Source of the DNA: Macrostomum hystrix
Taxonomy: Eukaryota; Platyhelminthes; Macrostomidae
NCBI GenBank assembly: GCA_950097015.1
Contig: CATNEN010000039.1
Coordinates: forward strand, 13,982,501-14,046,500
Reading direction: 5' to 3'
DNA: 64,000 nucleotides
The notes under the pieces are model-generated. The model saw only the letters and a program-made list of their open reading frames with translations. It was not told the DNA's origin and made no database searches. Positions within the stretch are counted from its first letter, which is position 1; the number at the start of each line of letters is the position of its first letter. Below, piece after piece: positions 1-11,167 of this stretch. Position numbers and translations under genes: made by a program.

Positions 1-18
1 ATTTCACTGATCCCCTAG

Positions 19-3000
19 TCCGCTGGATCAAACTCTTGGCCCGACAGTTCACAATTTCGTGCTATGGTAGTACTGCGAGCGGTGACCATCGTACGGGATC
101 CATTGAATCAACAGGTGAGCGGCTGGCATGGCCTATAGTAGACCGAAGCTTCTTGGGAGTGACTTAGATTGCATAAATTCTTAAACTGCGTGTCTTTCAA
201 GTCAAAACAAAAAGCTGAACTGTCAAGCAACCTATATTTGTTTCTAGGAATTCTACAGCAGCCGCAGCGCCCGCAGCGCCAGCTTGAGTCGCATTCATCA
301 GCTTGATCAGGTAAGAGGCCATTAGCCTTCATAATTAACGTGTCATAATGATCTGAGTTTGCATCGCTCAACAGTTCAAATCTCTTGATCTTGAACTATT
401 TCAGGAAGCAGAGGACATCCAGAGAGCCTCAAGACTGAAGGACCATCAACTGCTGTCTTGCGTTGACAACATTCTGGTTGGTGACGGTTCATGTTTCACG
501 TTGTTTTGCGTATAACCCGTATGCATCGCAAAGTGTCAAAGACACAAGGTATCAAGGACACAAGATGTCAAAGACACAAGGTATCAAGGACACAAGATGT
601 CAAAGACACAAGGTATCAAAGACACAAGATGTCAAAGACACAAGGTATCAAAGACACAAGGTGTCAAATACACAAGGTATCAAGGACACAAGATGTCAAA
701 GACACAAGGTATCAAAGACACAAGGTATCAAAGACACAAGGTATCAAGGACACAAGATGTCAAAGACACAAGGTATCAAAGACACAAGGTGTCAAAGACA
801 CAAGGTATCAAAGACACAAGGTATCAAGGACACAAGATGTCAAAGACACAAGGTATCAAAGACACAAGGTATCAAAGACACAAGGTATCAAAGACACAAG
901 GTATCAAAGACACAAGGTATCAAGGACACAAGATGTCAAAGACACAAGGTATCAAAGACACAAGGTATCAAAGACACAAGGTGTCAAAGGCACAAGGTAT
1001 CAAAGACACAAATTGTCAAAGACACAAGGTGACATAGTTAAAAGCCTTATCCATTCCTGAAAACTGATGATTTCTAGAGACAGTCTCAGCCGTCATTCGT
1101 GATGTACTCCACTGGTAGCCGCGCTTCATCTTTGCCGCCGCAGCGAGCCGGCTCAGTGCCCAGGTTCGCTTCGCCCAGCCCGTACGATGCGAATACGGCA
1201 AATTTTTATTACCTGCCAACCTCGCACCTCAGAGCCTCGTCGGTTACTAGGAGCGCGGTAAGATTATATGAGCTTTTGCATCATGAAGGAAAAGCAAGTC
1301 AGATTTAAAACTAGTGACACCGCTCGATAAGAACTCAATAAGAAGTCGACAGCTCCAACAAACCAGATTAAGAGTAGTGGTTAGAAAGGGAGAGAAGAGA
1401 GCGAATTACACCAGCCAATCAGCACGAGGGAAGGAGGGGTCTGGTAAGGAAGAGAGGAGAGTGAATTACACCAGCCAATCAGCACGAGGGAAGGAAGGGT
1501 CTGGTAAGGAAGAGAGGAGAGTGAATTACACCAGCCAATCAGCACGAGGGAAGGGCCTGGTAAGGAAGAGAACGACTGGTTAGCAGCAGATAATGAATGG
1601 CTGGAACTGCTAAGACTATTTAAGGATCACTACTTACTACTCACTAACAACTAAGCTGTGCTGAAAATTGGTTGTACTCAAATTTCTTAAAATCAAAAGC
1701 TCAAATCTTGTTAAGGATACACGATCGTATTTACCATTTGTACTTGCCTTTGATGAGAAATTTTTAAAGCAAAAACTATTCGTTTATGCGAGACAAAAAT
1801 GCTTAATATTCATTATTCCATAAGCGAAAATATTATTATTAATTTCTCCTGCCACTGGCACTGACGTGGCAAAACAGTTCTGAAACGCGATCAAAGCTGG
1901 CAATGCTATAGAAAAGCAGTTTGTCCACTGGCCGAGGCCACAGCTGACGAAATCTAATCCTACACGTAGGCAAAACCCCCTCCCCAGGAGGTCCTCAGTC
2001 TTGTCGTCTCGATCCTTCGCACAGCGCACTCAAATAATCCCTAAGAAAGTCATTCTTCCCAACAACACCCCCTGCCCAAGCCAGAAACCCTGAGAGCCTT
2101 AGACATTCGCATCTGTGAGCGAGGCCTGGGAGGTTACCTTTCCACAGCAGAGTCCAATCTAACCGACCAACCAGGTCGCTCCAACACAGCCGCCACGTGT
2201 CCGCTTGCTTTGTTAAATCAGGCAGTAGAAATAGCGCCAGATTAACGGAAGCTCTGCCTGCAGAACTCCTACACAAAAGGTGGACAAAGCGATCGACTTG
2301 GTAGAGTTGGTTGAGAAATATGGCAATGAAGAATCTGCTGTCACTGCTGGCGATGATGCTGATTGTCCTTGAAACTGGCAGCAGCGAGAAGCCGCCACTG
2401 TTTGAGAAGGATCACGCCATGGAGACGGTGTTTCCTCCGGTCATTTGGAAGCACCCCGAGCTACCTGCCGGCCACCTACGTTCGCTAGGCTACCAGCGAC
2501 ACTCCGACGGACCAATCAAGGTGGTGAATCGATCGCCAAGTCCCGTCGAGTTCTACGCCGAGTACGTCCTGCGTTCCAAGCCGCTTGTGATTCGCGACGC
2601 CATCGACAAGTCGTCGCCAATGATGGACCGGTGGACTGACGAATATCTAAAGAGAAATTTCGGCTCGCACAAGGTGACCGTCACCCACAAGAAGGAGATC
2701 ATCAAAGGCCAGGTAGAGGTCATGACCCTGGAGAAATTCCTGGAGCGCTACAAGTTCGAGGATCTGTACATGGCCTCGCTGATCCCGGCGGAGATGGAGT
2801 CCGGTTTCTCTGTTCCCCACGTGGCCCAGTGCGGCCCGGTCAGCCGTGAGATGACGGAGGCCGAGATGTGGATGTCCTCGGGTGGCACGGGCAGTCTGCT
2901 GCATTACCACAGCGAGCACCAGTTGCACTGCATGGCGGACGGTCGCAAGGATTTCATCCTGATCGAGAATCGCTACAAGGACAATATGAAATGCGTCGAG

Positions 3001-6000
3001 AATCCGCCGGGCAGCGGTAACGGCGCTTCGACTATCGACGTGGACATGGTGAACGCGTTCGAGAATCCGGAGGTGGAGAAGACGCCCTGGCGGTACACAA
3101 CCCTGTTACCTGGCGACTGCCTGTTCATACCTGCCGGGCAGCTGCATCAGGTGCGCTCCTACGGCCGCAGCCTGTCTTACACGACGCTATTTCGTCCGGT
3201 GGAAGACAAAAACCTGGGCGATTGCCGGGCTCTGAGCAAAGCCATTCGAGGCCTGGACCAGTTCTACCTGGTCTGGACCATCAAGGACGGTCATTCGCAG
3301 CTGAAGAACGAGCACCTGGACCAGGAGGCTCTGCGAAACCTGCTGCTCAGCTGGGTTGGCAAGGACGGCGTCCTGACCTACCCGGTGTTCCAACGCCACT
3401 ACGAGAAGGCCATCGCCAGGGCGGTCAACGACAGTCGCAGTATCGGCGCCCGGAAAGCCTTCCAGCAGCTGCTGCAGAGCGAGAAGAAGCAGGTGCTCAC
3501 ACGAGACGCATTGCTGAAGCTGCCTGGACAGACTCTGGACAAGCTGGCCCTGTTCATGAACTCAATTCACAAGACTGTCCGGGACGAACTGTGAGCGCGA
3601 TCTGCCGCGTGTACTGCATTCCGGAAAGGCCAATTTCACTTTTAAAAAAGTTCAAAAACTATTATATACTATTCGATTCTAGCTATACACGTGCATACAT
3701 GTATGCTTAATGTAGCTTAAACTCTAGTCATGAGCAATATACAATGTATTCGAAGCTGTGCAATAAAACATACACATGTCACTCTTCTCGCTTAGACGCA
3801 TCATTTTCGTCCACATTTTGAAAAGTATTTTTTTTCCTCTGCCTTGTGATCCGAGTTATGCGAGTTTTGTTTGCATATTGCTACTTATATGAGTAGAAAA
3901 ATACGAACGTTACAACCCTTTTGTTGCGGTCGGTTTTCCAAATGAAAAACATCGTACGATAAAAGAATATACTAGAATTACTAAGAAAAAAATTACAAGC
4001 CGTAATATATTTTCATGAGGCCGCAGACTTGCATTGCGAAATACTTTACGAGACTTACAAAAGTTACCGTTTTCAGCAACTAAATAATACTAAAATACAC
4101 AGTGAGCGTGTTGTCACTAAATAAATAAAAAGTAACGGAAAACAAAACTCGATCCACCATCAGATTCACGACACTCAGAGCGCACTGGATAGCTGCCGCA
4201 AGGTGCTGCGCAGGTCCAGCATGAGTGGCGGCTCGGCTTTCGATGAGCTGGGACAGGTGAGTAGGGGATTAGGGTTTAGAATTAGGGATTAGGGATTAGG
4301 GATTTTGGGATTGGGGATTAGGGGTTAGGCATTAGGGATTAAGGATTGGGGTTTCAGGTATTAGGTATTACGGATATTACCCCTAGACTTGGGGTTTAGG
4401 GATAAATGATTGAATTAAGGATTGGGGTTATAGGTATTAGGGATTAGGGATTAGCGATTAAGGATTAGGGATTAGGGATTAAGGGTTGGGGAATACTAGG
4501 GAATCTGGATGATGTCAATATAGTTGGTAAGAGATATCAGTGTCTGTTAACCAGCAGTTATATAACCTTGTTATTGAGACGAAATTTTGTTATATTGCCA
4601 TAAGTATGTGTCCGTTCCATGTTTGTTATTATAAAAAAACTGATCGAATTTCGTTTTTCGAATTCCGAATTTCAGAGCATCTACTCACCTGCTACAGCCA
4701 GGGCTATCAATCACGCCTATGGCGGACCTGCTCAGGTTTGTCTTATAAGTAACTACTGTAGTAAATAAATCTAACATTTTGGTACCTGTCTAACAGGTTG
4801 GTACCTGTCTAACAGGTTGTTACCTGCCTAACAGGTTGGTACCTGTCTAACAGGTTGGTACCTGTCTAACAGGTTGGTACCTGTCTAACAGGTTGGTACC
4901 TGTCTAACAGGTTGTTACCTGTCTAACAGGTTGGTACCTGTCTACAAGGTTGGTACCTGTCTAACAGGTTGGTACCTGTCTAACAGGTTGGTACTTGTCT
5001 TACAGGCTGTTACCTGTCTAACAGGTTGTTACCTGTCTAACAGGTTGTTACCTGTCTAACAGGTTGGTACCTGTCTAACAGGTTGTTACCTGTCTAAAAG
5101 GTTGGTACCTGTCTAAAAGGTTGGTACCTGTTTGTCTTAGCAATCTGGTACCTAGCAGAACACTGGACTATAAGCTCCCTCAAAACCAACAACTCGATCC
5201 TATCCCCTCCATTGCTTCAAGGTTCGCGTGCGCAACATCCCGCTGCCACGAAGGCAGGCCGGTAGCGTCCTTGGCGACGGCGTAGTGCCAAACAGCGCCG
5301 AGCGAAGGCGTATTGAGGTTCGGCTTGGTCGTGAACTGGGAACAGGAGAGCGTGTTCTGTTTCCAAAGGGAAAGAGATAGGCGGGAACATTGTCTGTCGC
5401 CATAACAGTAGGACTACCAAGCCATTCTGACTGTCGTTTTTATAGCAAGCGTTTTCCCCGCCCAGAAATTTTATGGCAGCGCCCGAATGCTAAAAGCGTT
5501 GGATGGTGACTGATTGGTTGACAGACTAGGCGAGGGTGTCCTGTGGTTGAGCTGCGCCTAATGTTTAGGCTTGATCAGTGAGAAATTCGTTCAAGGGTGT
5601 CCATATAGTGGCCTAGTTCCACCTGTTGTAGCCCTTGAAGGTCCAGCAGTCCGTCTAGATAAAGGTAGGTGACAACCGAAGACGGAGATGATGCAGGCAC
5701 ATTCGGGTCACACGCTGATAAATTTTGAAGGCCTGGCAAGGCCGCACTGAGGCGCAGTGCAAATTCCTGTATTGGGGTGTATGAAATACCCTAGCCCTGA
5801 CCTTCCGCTAGAACTATTGAATATCTTGACGGTCTGAAGAGCTGGCGACTTGATTATTGTTTCAGAAGATGCGCAACAAAATTTTGGCCCGGGTTCTTGA
5901 GCTCAGGTGCAACACAAAAAATAGTGGGTATTTTGAAAAAGACTTTTTTGTTTCTCGGGGCATGGAAAGCGAAAGTCAGAGGAGGAGACAGGAGAGTTAC

Positions 6001-7529
6001 AAACAAAATAATCTAATTCATCATCCTCTGATGCCGGGAACCGGCAGCGCCACCTAGACTCTCTGGTTAGCTACGAGATGCCCTCAGCTGAGAATTTTAC
6101 TAGCATGAGGAGCAAACTGCGCGACGTTAACGAGAAGATCCTTCAGCACAAGCTCATGATGGACCGTTACACCGGGGTGGATCTCAATCCCCAGCCGACT
6201 GTTGATGAGAGGATCAACGAAAAGTACCTGGAGCTGGTGTCCAGGTGAGAGTTGCCATGCTGAATCAATACTGCGATGGGTGATAATACTTGTGCCTATG
6301 CCTGAGGCAAACGCGTCACTAATCCCAAATCCGCCATTCAAAGCGCTGCTAAAAATTATAATTGTAGGCAAATCTTTTGTTGACACTAGACCCGCAGCCA
6401 GCGAGGAGGCAATTCTACTTATTTCGCTGACTCCTGAGTACGCACGCACTCATATACCAAACGCAGGCACACACTCAATCAGGAGTGCACATCTGCACTG
6501 ACTTTCTCATCGTCAGGCAGTGTACACTCTCACTGTGCCTTGGAGGTTGGCCCTCAAGGGCACGAATTGCACGACAAGCCCCCAAAGCCTTCTCTCCGCG
6601 GCTGTACCCTGAATTAATGTGGCCTCGCCGCGGAATCGAACTCAGGGACCTTGGCGAAAACGTGTTAACCGCTCTGCCACCGACCCCCACAAACCGCTGC
6701 TATACTGTAGATGGAAATTAAATGACGAATTTTTTCAACTACTTGTGCCGCTTCTTTTTTAGAATGCCGGAGCTAGAAAAGAACCTGAATCCAGGCAGAA
6801 GATACTCAGCTGACTACTCAAACTCTACCAACTATGCTGTGAAGGTGAGGCTCGTATTGTGATGGCAAGATTTAGATTTAAACAGGTTTGATAAGTCTGT
6901 CAATTCGAAGCTTAAAGATTGGCAATCAGAAGATTAAAGATTGGCAATGAGAAGATTACAGATTGACAATAGTAAGATTACAGATTGACAATGGGAATAT
7001 TACAGATTGACAATGGGAAGATTACAGATTAATAATAGTAAGATTACAGATTAAAAATAGAAAGGTTACAGATTGACAATAGTAAGATTACTCAGGATTA
7101 TAGTAAGATTACATATTGACAATGGGAAGATTACAGATTGACGATGGGAAGATTACATATTGACAATGGGAAGATTACAGATTGACGATGGGAAGATTAC
7201 AGATTGACAATGGGAAGATTACAGATCGACAATGAGAGGATTACAGATTGACAATAGTAAGATTACAGATTGACAATGGGAAGATTACAGATTGACAATG
7301 GGAAGATTACAGATTGACGATGGGAAGATTACAGATTGACAATGAGAGGATTACAGGTTGACAATGGGAATATAAGAGTAAACCCTGACGCTGGGCCCCC
7401 ATTCTAACATCTCAGGGCTACAGTCAGGGGCTGCTACCAGGCGGTGGGCCGCCAGTCTCAGAGCTTCGAGGTCGCATTCGGCGGCTGATCACACGCACCC
7501 GTCAGGACCCGAACTATTTTCGGCAGTGA
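19..7529 (+). CDS. Unrecognised multi-exon gene, 5' end outside window
   Basis: Proposed exons are 19-114, 248-310, 405-476, 1078-1257, 4164-4256 (or from 4179), 4676-4735, 6048-6244, 6763-6844 and 7416-7529 (TGA). Each is bounded by AG and GT, and all junctions are phase 0 except one phase-2 junction (6244/6763), so the whole reads in one frame. The N-terminal part is rich in Ser, Arg and Ala. The C-terminal part looks helical and charged (SMRSKLRDVNEKILQHKLMM around 6100-6160; VDERINEKYLELVSR across 6209-6763) and the protein ends in DPNYFRQ. I do not recognise the family; a cytoskeletal or axonemal structural protein is only a guess. The donor after 476 (GTTGGT) is weak. Introns hold a 16-bp minisatellite, a complete JmjC gene, a 19-bp minisatellite, a dispersed repeat, a SINE and a 22-bp minisatellite. 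The two halves could be separate genes; frame continuity and the good donor at 1258 favour one. Confidence 0.5.
531..1032. repeat. 16-bp minisatellite
   Basis: About 31 copies of a 16-bp unit, consensus CAAAGACACAAGGTAT, with A/G variants. It fills the intron between the exons ending at 476 and starting at 1078. Because 16 is not a multiple of 3 and the unit has no stop codon, all three plus frames stay open for about 190 codons; none is a gene. Confidence 0.95.
1390..1572. repeat. Three-copy 60-bp tandem repeat
   Basis: Three nearly identical 60-bp units (starts at 1402, 1462 and 1522) containing TTACACCAGCCAATCAGCAC. The copies differ at only a few bases, so the expansion looks recent. The rest of 1573-2310 shows no coding exon; it is the upstream region of the JmjC gene and may hold its promoter, but I see no clear TATA box. 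Confidence 0.85.
2311..3594 (+). CDS. JmjC/cupin-like oxygenase of the ER lumen, intronless
   Basis: One uninterrupted 427-residue frame. Residues 7-22 form a hydrophobic signal peptide (KNLLSLLAMMLIVL) and the protein ends in RDEL, a KDEL-type ER retrieval signal, so it is predicted to reside in the ER lumen. A cupin-8/JmjC fold is indicated by HSE at residues 200-202 within LLHYHSEHQLHCMADGRKDF, followed by PGDCLFIPAGQLHQV with His279. This fits the HX(D/E)...H iron-binding triad of 2-oxoglutarate oxygenases. The C-terminal third (about 310-423) is helical, and GKDGVLTYPVF near residue 354 resembles a degenerate EF-hand. The substrate is unknown; it does not look like JMJD8. Met1 is the first in-frame ATG; Met4 and Met6 would also keep the signal peptide. 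It lies on the same strand inside a large intron of the flanking gene. Confidence 0.85.
   Translation: MRNMAMKNLLSLLAMMLIVLETGSSEKPPLFEKDHAMETVFPPVIWKHPELPAGHLRSLGYQRHSDGPIKVVNRSPSPVEFYAEYVLRSKPLVIRDAIDKSSPMMDRWTDEYLKRNFGSHKVTVTHKKEIIKGQVEVMTLEKFLERYKFEDLYMASLIPAEMESGFSVPHVAQCGPVSREMTEAEMWMSSGGTGSLLHYHSEHQLHCMADGRKDFILIENRYKDNMKCVENPPGSGNGASTIDVDMVNAFENPEVEKTPWRYTTLLPGDCLFIPAGQLHQVRSYGRSLSYTTLFRPVEDKNLGDCRALSKAIRGLDQFYLVWTIKDGHSQLKNEHLDQEALRNLLLSWVGKDGVLTYPVFQRHYEKAIARAVNDSRSIGARKAFQQLLQSEKKQVLTRDALLKLPGQTLDKLALFMNSIHKTVRDEL
3762..3767 (+). promoter_or_regulatory. Polyadenylation signal AATAAA
   Basis: Canonical AATAAA 168 bases after the stop codon of the JmjC gene, marking the likely 3' end of that transcript. 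From 3768 to 4163 the DNA is AT-rich intron sequence with nothing else recognisable. Confidence 0.75.
4266..4495. repeat. Degenerate ATTAGGG tandem repeat in intron
   Basis: Imperfect runs of GGGATTA/GGGTTTA units in the intron after the exon ending at 4256. The unit resembles the animal telomere hexamer but is mostly 7 bp and heavily degenerate, so it is an intronic satellite rather than a working telomere. Confidence 0.75.
4779..5130. repeat. 19-bp palindromic minisatellite
   Basis: About 18 copies of a 19-bp unit, consensus GGTTGGTACCTGTCTAACA. Each unit boundary contains ACAGGT-TGGT-ACCTGT, a 6-bp inverted repeat around a 4-base loop. It lies in the intron between the exons at 4676-4735 and 6048-6244. 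Confidence 0.95.
5503..5925 (+). repeat. Dispersed repeat, copy 1
   Basis: About 420 bases share long matches with 25373-25770 in the same orientation, for example ATGATGCAGGCACATTCGGG and TGATAAATTTTGAAGGCCTG. Both copies lie in introns. No open frame, terminal repeats or RNA polymerase III boxes were seen, so the element class is unknown. Bases 5131-5502 upstream have no recognised feature. Confidence 0.75.
6382..6690 (-). mobile_element. tRNA-derived SINE, copy 1 (fullest)
   Basis: Read on the minus strand, the head starts near 6690 and contains an A-box-like TGGCAGAGCGGTTAAC (plus 6664-6679) and a B-box-like GAGTTCGATTCC (plus 6632-6643), in the arrangement of a Leu/Ser-type tRNA. The body continues to about 6382. 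It is shared with copies at 23285, 48338 and 49468 and a fragment at 16652. It sits in the intron between exons 6048-6244 and 6763-6844. Confidence 0.8.
6908..7372. repeat. 22-bp minisatellite
   Basis: About 20 copies of a 22-bp unit, consensus GAAGATTACAGATTGACAATGG, with some shorter divergent units near 7080. It fills nearly all of the last intron of the first gene (6845-7415). Confidence 0.9.
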
Positions 7530-8032
7530 GCAGCAGGTGCTAAGAGGAGTTTTCGGACAAGCAGGACACAGGATGATTGACAACTGACTGTAGCTTTTGC
7601 ACGCCCGTGAAAATGCAAGAGAAGGTTTTGCAACAAAAGTGCACCTGAATTGTCTGTTGTTTTAAAACAGTTTTTCAATTCTCGAATTTTGCGTCAGGCT
7701 TCTTCTAATTTCATGTGAGAGAAATAGTTTGCTTTAGTATTCAGCACAATTTGCTATTTTTACCGTATTAAACTAAGCTTTTGCTCGCAAGCTTTGATTC
7801 AATTAGCTTAATTTGAGTATTCTAGCAATTATTAGAATTCATATTTATTACCTACTTTATGTACTAGCAACTAATTAATATAGTTGTTGTAATTCTGAAA
7901 GCTACTGCAAACTTAAATACCTAAAGAATTAAATAAAAGTACACTAGTAAAGTAAAGAACACGTTTAACAATCGCTGCACAGCTTCTAAGAGATGTTATA
8001 ACTGGTTAGAAAATCTTAAATATTTTTCATTT
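7530..8032. other. AT-rich 3' flank, no gene seen
   Basis: This follows the stop codon of the first gene. It is AT-rich with an AATAAA at about 7932, so it is plausibly 3' UTR. No open frame or repeat was recognised. Confidence 0.5.
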
Positions 8033-9390
8033 AGTGTGGGAGTGAGTGTCATGGTGAAGGAGTGAGTGTCATGGTGAAGGAGGGAGTGTCATGGTGAAGG
8101 AGGGAGTGTCATGGTGAAGGAGGGAGTGTCAAGGTGAAGGAGTGAGTGTCATGGTGAAGGAGTGAGTGTCATGGTGAAGGAGGGAGTGTCATGGTGAAGG
8201 AGGGAGTGTCAAGGTGAAGGAGTGAGTGTCACGGTGAAGGAGTGAGTGTCACGGTGAAGGAGGGAGTGTCAAGGTGAAGGAGTGAGTGTCATGGTGAAGG
8301 AGTGAGTGTCAGGGTGAAGGAGTGAGTGTCACGGTGAAGGAGGGAGTGTCAAGGTGAAGGAGTGAGTGTCATGGTGAAGGAGTGAGTGTCAGGGTGAAGG
8401 AGTGAGTGTCAGGGTGAAGGAGTGAGTGTCAGGGTGAAGGAGGGAGTGTCAGGGTGAAGGAGTGAGTGTCAGGGTGAAGGAGTGAGTGTCATGGTGAAGG
8501 AGTGAGTGTCATGGTGAAGGAGTGAGTGTCATGGTGAAGGAGTGAGGGTCAGGGTGAAGGAGTGAGTGTCACGGTGAAGGAGGGAGTGTCAAGGTGAAGG
8601 AGTGAGTGTCATGGTGAAGGAGTGAGTGTCAGGGTGAAGGAGTGAGTGTCAGGGTGAAGGAGGGAGTGTCAGGGTGAAGGAGTGAGTGTCATGGTGAAGG
8701 AGGGAGTGTCAGGGTGAAGGAGTGAGTGTCACGGTGAAGGAGGGAGTGTCAAGGTGAAGGAGTGAGTGTCAGGGTGAAGGAGTGAGTATCAGGGTGAAGG
8801 AGGGGGTGTCATGGTGAAGGAGTGAGTGTCAGGGTGAAGGAGTGTGTCATGGTGAAGGATGGAGTGTCATGGTGAAGGAGTGAGTGTCAGGGTGAAGGAG
8901 GGAGTGTCAGGGTGAAGGAGGGAGTGTCAAGGTGAAGGAGTGAGTGTCATGGTGAAGGAGTGAGTGTCATGGTGAAGGAGTGAGTGTCATGGTGAAGGAG
9001 TGAGTGTCATGGTGAAGGAGTGAGTGTCAGGGTGAAGGAGTGAGTGTCATGGTGAAGGAGTGAGTGTCATGGTGAAGGAGTGAGTGTCATGGTGAAGGAG
9101 TGAGTGTCATGGTGAAGGAGTGAGTGTCATGGTGAAGGAGTGAGTGTCAGGGTGAAGGAGTGAGTGTCATGGTGAAGGAGTGAGTGTCAGGGTGAAGGAG
9201 TGAGTGTCATGGTGAAGGAGGGAGTGTCATGGTGAAGGAGTGAGTGTCAGGGTGAAGGAGTGAGTGTCAGGGTGAAGGAGTGAGTGTCATGGTGAAGGAG
9301 GGAGTGTCAGGGTGAAGGAGGGAGTGTCAGGGTGAAGGAGGGAGTGTCATGGTGAAGGAGGGAGTGTCAGGGTGAAGGAGGGAGTGTCAG
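8033..9390. repeat. 20-bp minisatellite, about 68 copies
   Basis: Near-perfect 20-bp units, consensus GGTGAAGGAGTGAGTGTCAT, with most variation confined to two positions (T/G before AGTGTC, and T/G/A/C after TCA). One deletion at about 8844-8850 shifts the register. It lies between the convergent 3' ends of the first gene and the how gene. Confidence 0.97.
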
Positions 9391-10339
9391 TAAAATCTCA
9401 ATTACAATTCTCAATAAAATCTCAATGTCAGCCAGCTTTAGCGCGTAGCTGTTCGATGAATCAGTGAATCAGTTTCAATAAAAATGACAAAAAACTATGA
9501 ATTCAAATAGTGCAGCCATATAATTATCGATGATCGTTTGTTGGCACACAGAAAGCAAAGAAACCTAAAAGAGGCCGTTTTTAGTAAAAAATGTTTTTGG
9601 TTCCAATTACGAGATTAGTTGATCATTAGTTTTTAACAGGCTCTGATTTGATAGCCTGAAATATGCAGCATGTCCTACAGAGTTTACACTCGAACACGGG
9701 ATGAAAAGAGAGAGAAATATAGCTTTTTGTGCGACAATAGCAATGCTTGGAGTCGTTACATCATACCAATAACAAAATAAGCAATAAAGGAACACGTGAG
9801 TTATGTGCCCTACGCTGTTATTGGTGTACTACTTGTACATAGAGAGAAAGTGCAATTCTTGTGCAAAAGTAGCAGCAGCAGCAGCAGCCGCATAATGAGA
9901 CAAGAAATATAAAAAGCAAAACATTATTTTATTGGAAAAGGCCAGCTGTTAAAACATTCAAACAAGAAACTGATAAAAACTGTTGTATAAATGTTTTTGG
10001 GCCCTAAATTCAGTATTGTGGTAAAAAACTGGAAAATGGTTAATTGGGAACAAAAATAACTAAACGAATGCAATATTTAGCACAATGGTGCGCACGTTAA
10101 ACACGCACATGCTAAATGGAAGGCTACAGTCGAGAAATAAATGGATAGTTTGTAAAATTGTAAAAAATGTGAAGATAAAAAAACTTAAAGACACATAATA
10201 GTACGAGAAGATATGATTAACAAACAGATTGTAGCCTCACTATATACTCATACTAGGGGCGGACTTATCAACCGACTGATAAACTGAGGGTTCTGAGTTG
10301 TAGTCCTTCGATAATTATGGGTGTAAAAGTGTCTAACCG
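9391..10339. other. AT-rich stretch, possible 3' UTR of how
   Basis: No coding region was recognised. The minus strand carries AATAAA (plus 9928-9933), a candidate polyadenylation site about 1.2 kb beyond the how stop codon. A short GCA trinucleotide run lies at 9871-9888. Confidence 0.4.
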
Positions 10340-10740
10340 ATACACAGGGGTGGAGGGGTTGTAGCCAATCGATAAACTAGGGTGGAGGGGTTGTAGCCAA
10401 TCGATAAACTAGGGTGGAGGGGTTGTAGCTAATCGATAAACTAGGGTGGAGGGGTTGTAGCTAATCGATAAACTAGGGTGGAGGGGTTGTAGCTAAACGA
10501 TAAACTAGGGGTGGAGGGGTTGTAGCTAATCGATAAACTAGGGGTGGAGGGGTTGTAGCTAATCGATAAACTTCGCTAGAGGGGTTGTAGCCAATCGATA
10601 AACTAGGGGTGGAGGGGTTGTAGCTAATCGATAAACTAGGGGTGGAGGGGTTGTAGCCAATCGATAAACTGGGGGTGGAGGTTTTTTAACCAATCGATAA
10701 ACTGTGATGGAGGGGTGGTAGCTAATCTATAATCTATTTT
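10340..10740. repeat. 32-33-bp minisatellite, family shared with 15.3 kb
   Basis: About 12 units of 32-33 bp containing AGCTAATCGATAAACTAGGG and GGTGGAGGGGTTGT. The core CTAATCGATAA..CT together with GGGGTTG recurs in the array at 15297-15580. It is downstream of the how stop codon, possibly in its 3' UTR. Bases 10741-11167 are AT-rich with no recognised feature. Confidence 0.9.
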
Positions 10741-11167
10741 AGCCAATCGATATCGATTAAACTATTAGCTAAAAAAGGCTAATTTCTAACATTACTTGTA
10801 CGTTTTTTAATGTATACAAAAACTTTACAAAAATAGAATACGATAGAAATCGGCTGGAAAAAGGGCAGTAAAATTGAGTGCAGAAAGTGAATTTTTCGTG
10901 TGTCAATTTTAGGGATGAAGAAGCATATGTCAAAAAGTAAGTTTAATTTGGCAGTGCCACATAAATTAGCGAATAATTCGATAACATGAAAAAACACAAA
11001 ACGACATAATGGCGGGAAGACAGTCGCCAGAAAAGGAAAAGTCAGGTAAAAAAATAATAAAATACCTGCCTACTGGCACGCGCGTTTGTCATGTCATTTT
11101 CCGTGATTAAGCCATAAGAAAGTGATGAAGCCAATAGCTAATTAGTGATGCTGCAAACTTTAGTTAT

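Noticed and set aside
463-1060. Three overlapping frames of 146-189 codons (KDTRYQRHKVSKTQG repeats)
   Set aside because: They are produced by a stop-free 16-bp minisatellite, which gives the same peptide in every frame. They lie in an intron.
4266-4495. Telomere or subtelomere
   Set aside because: The ATTAGGG-like run is short, degenerate, mostly 7-bp and lies within an intron flanked by exons.
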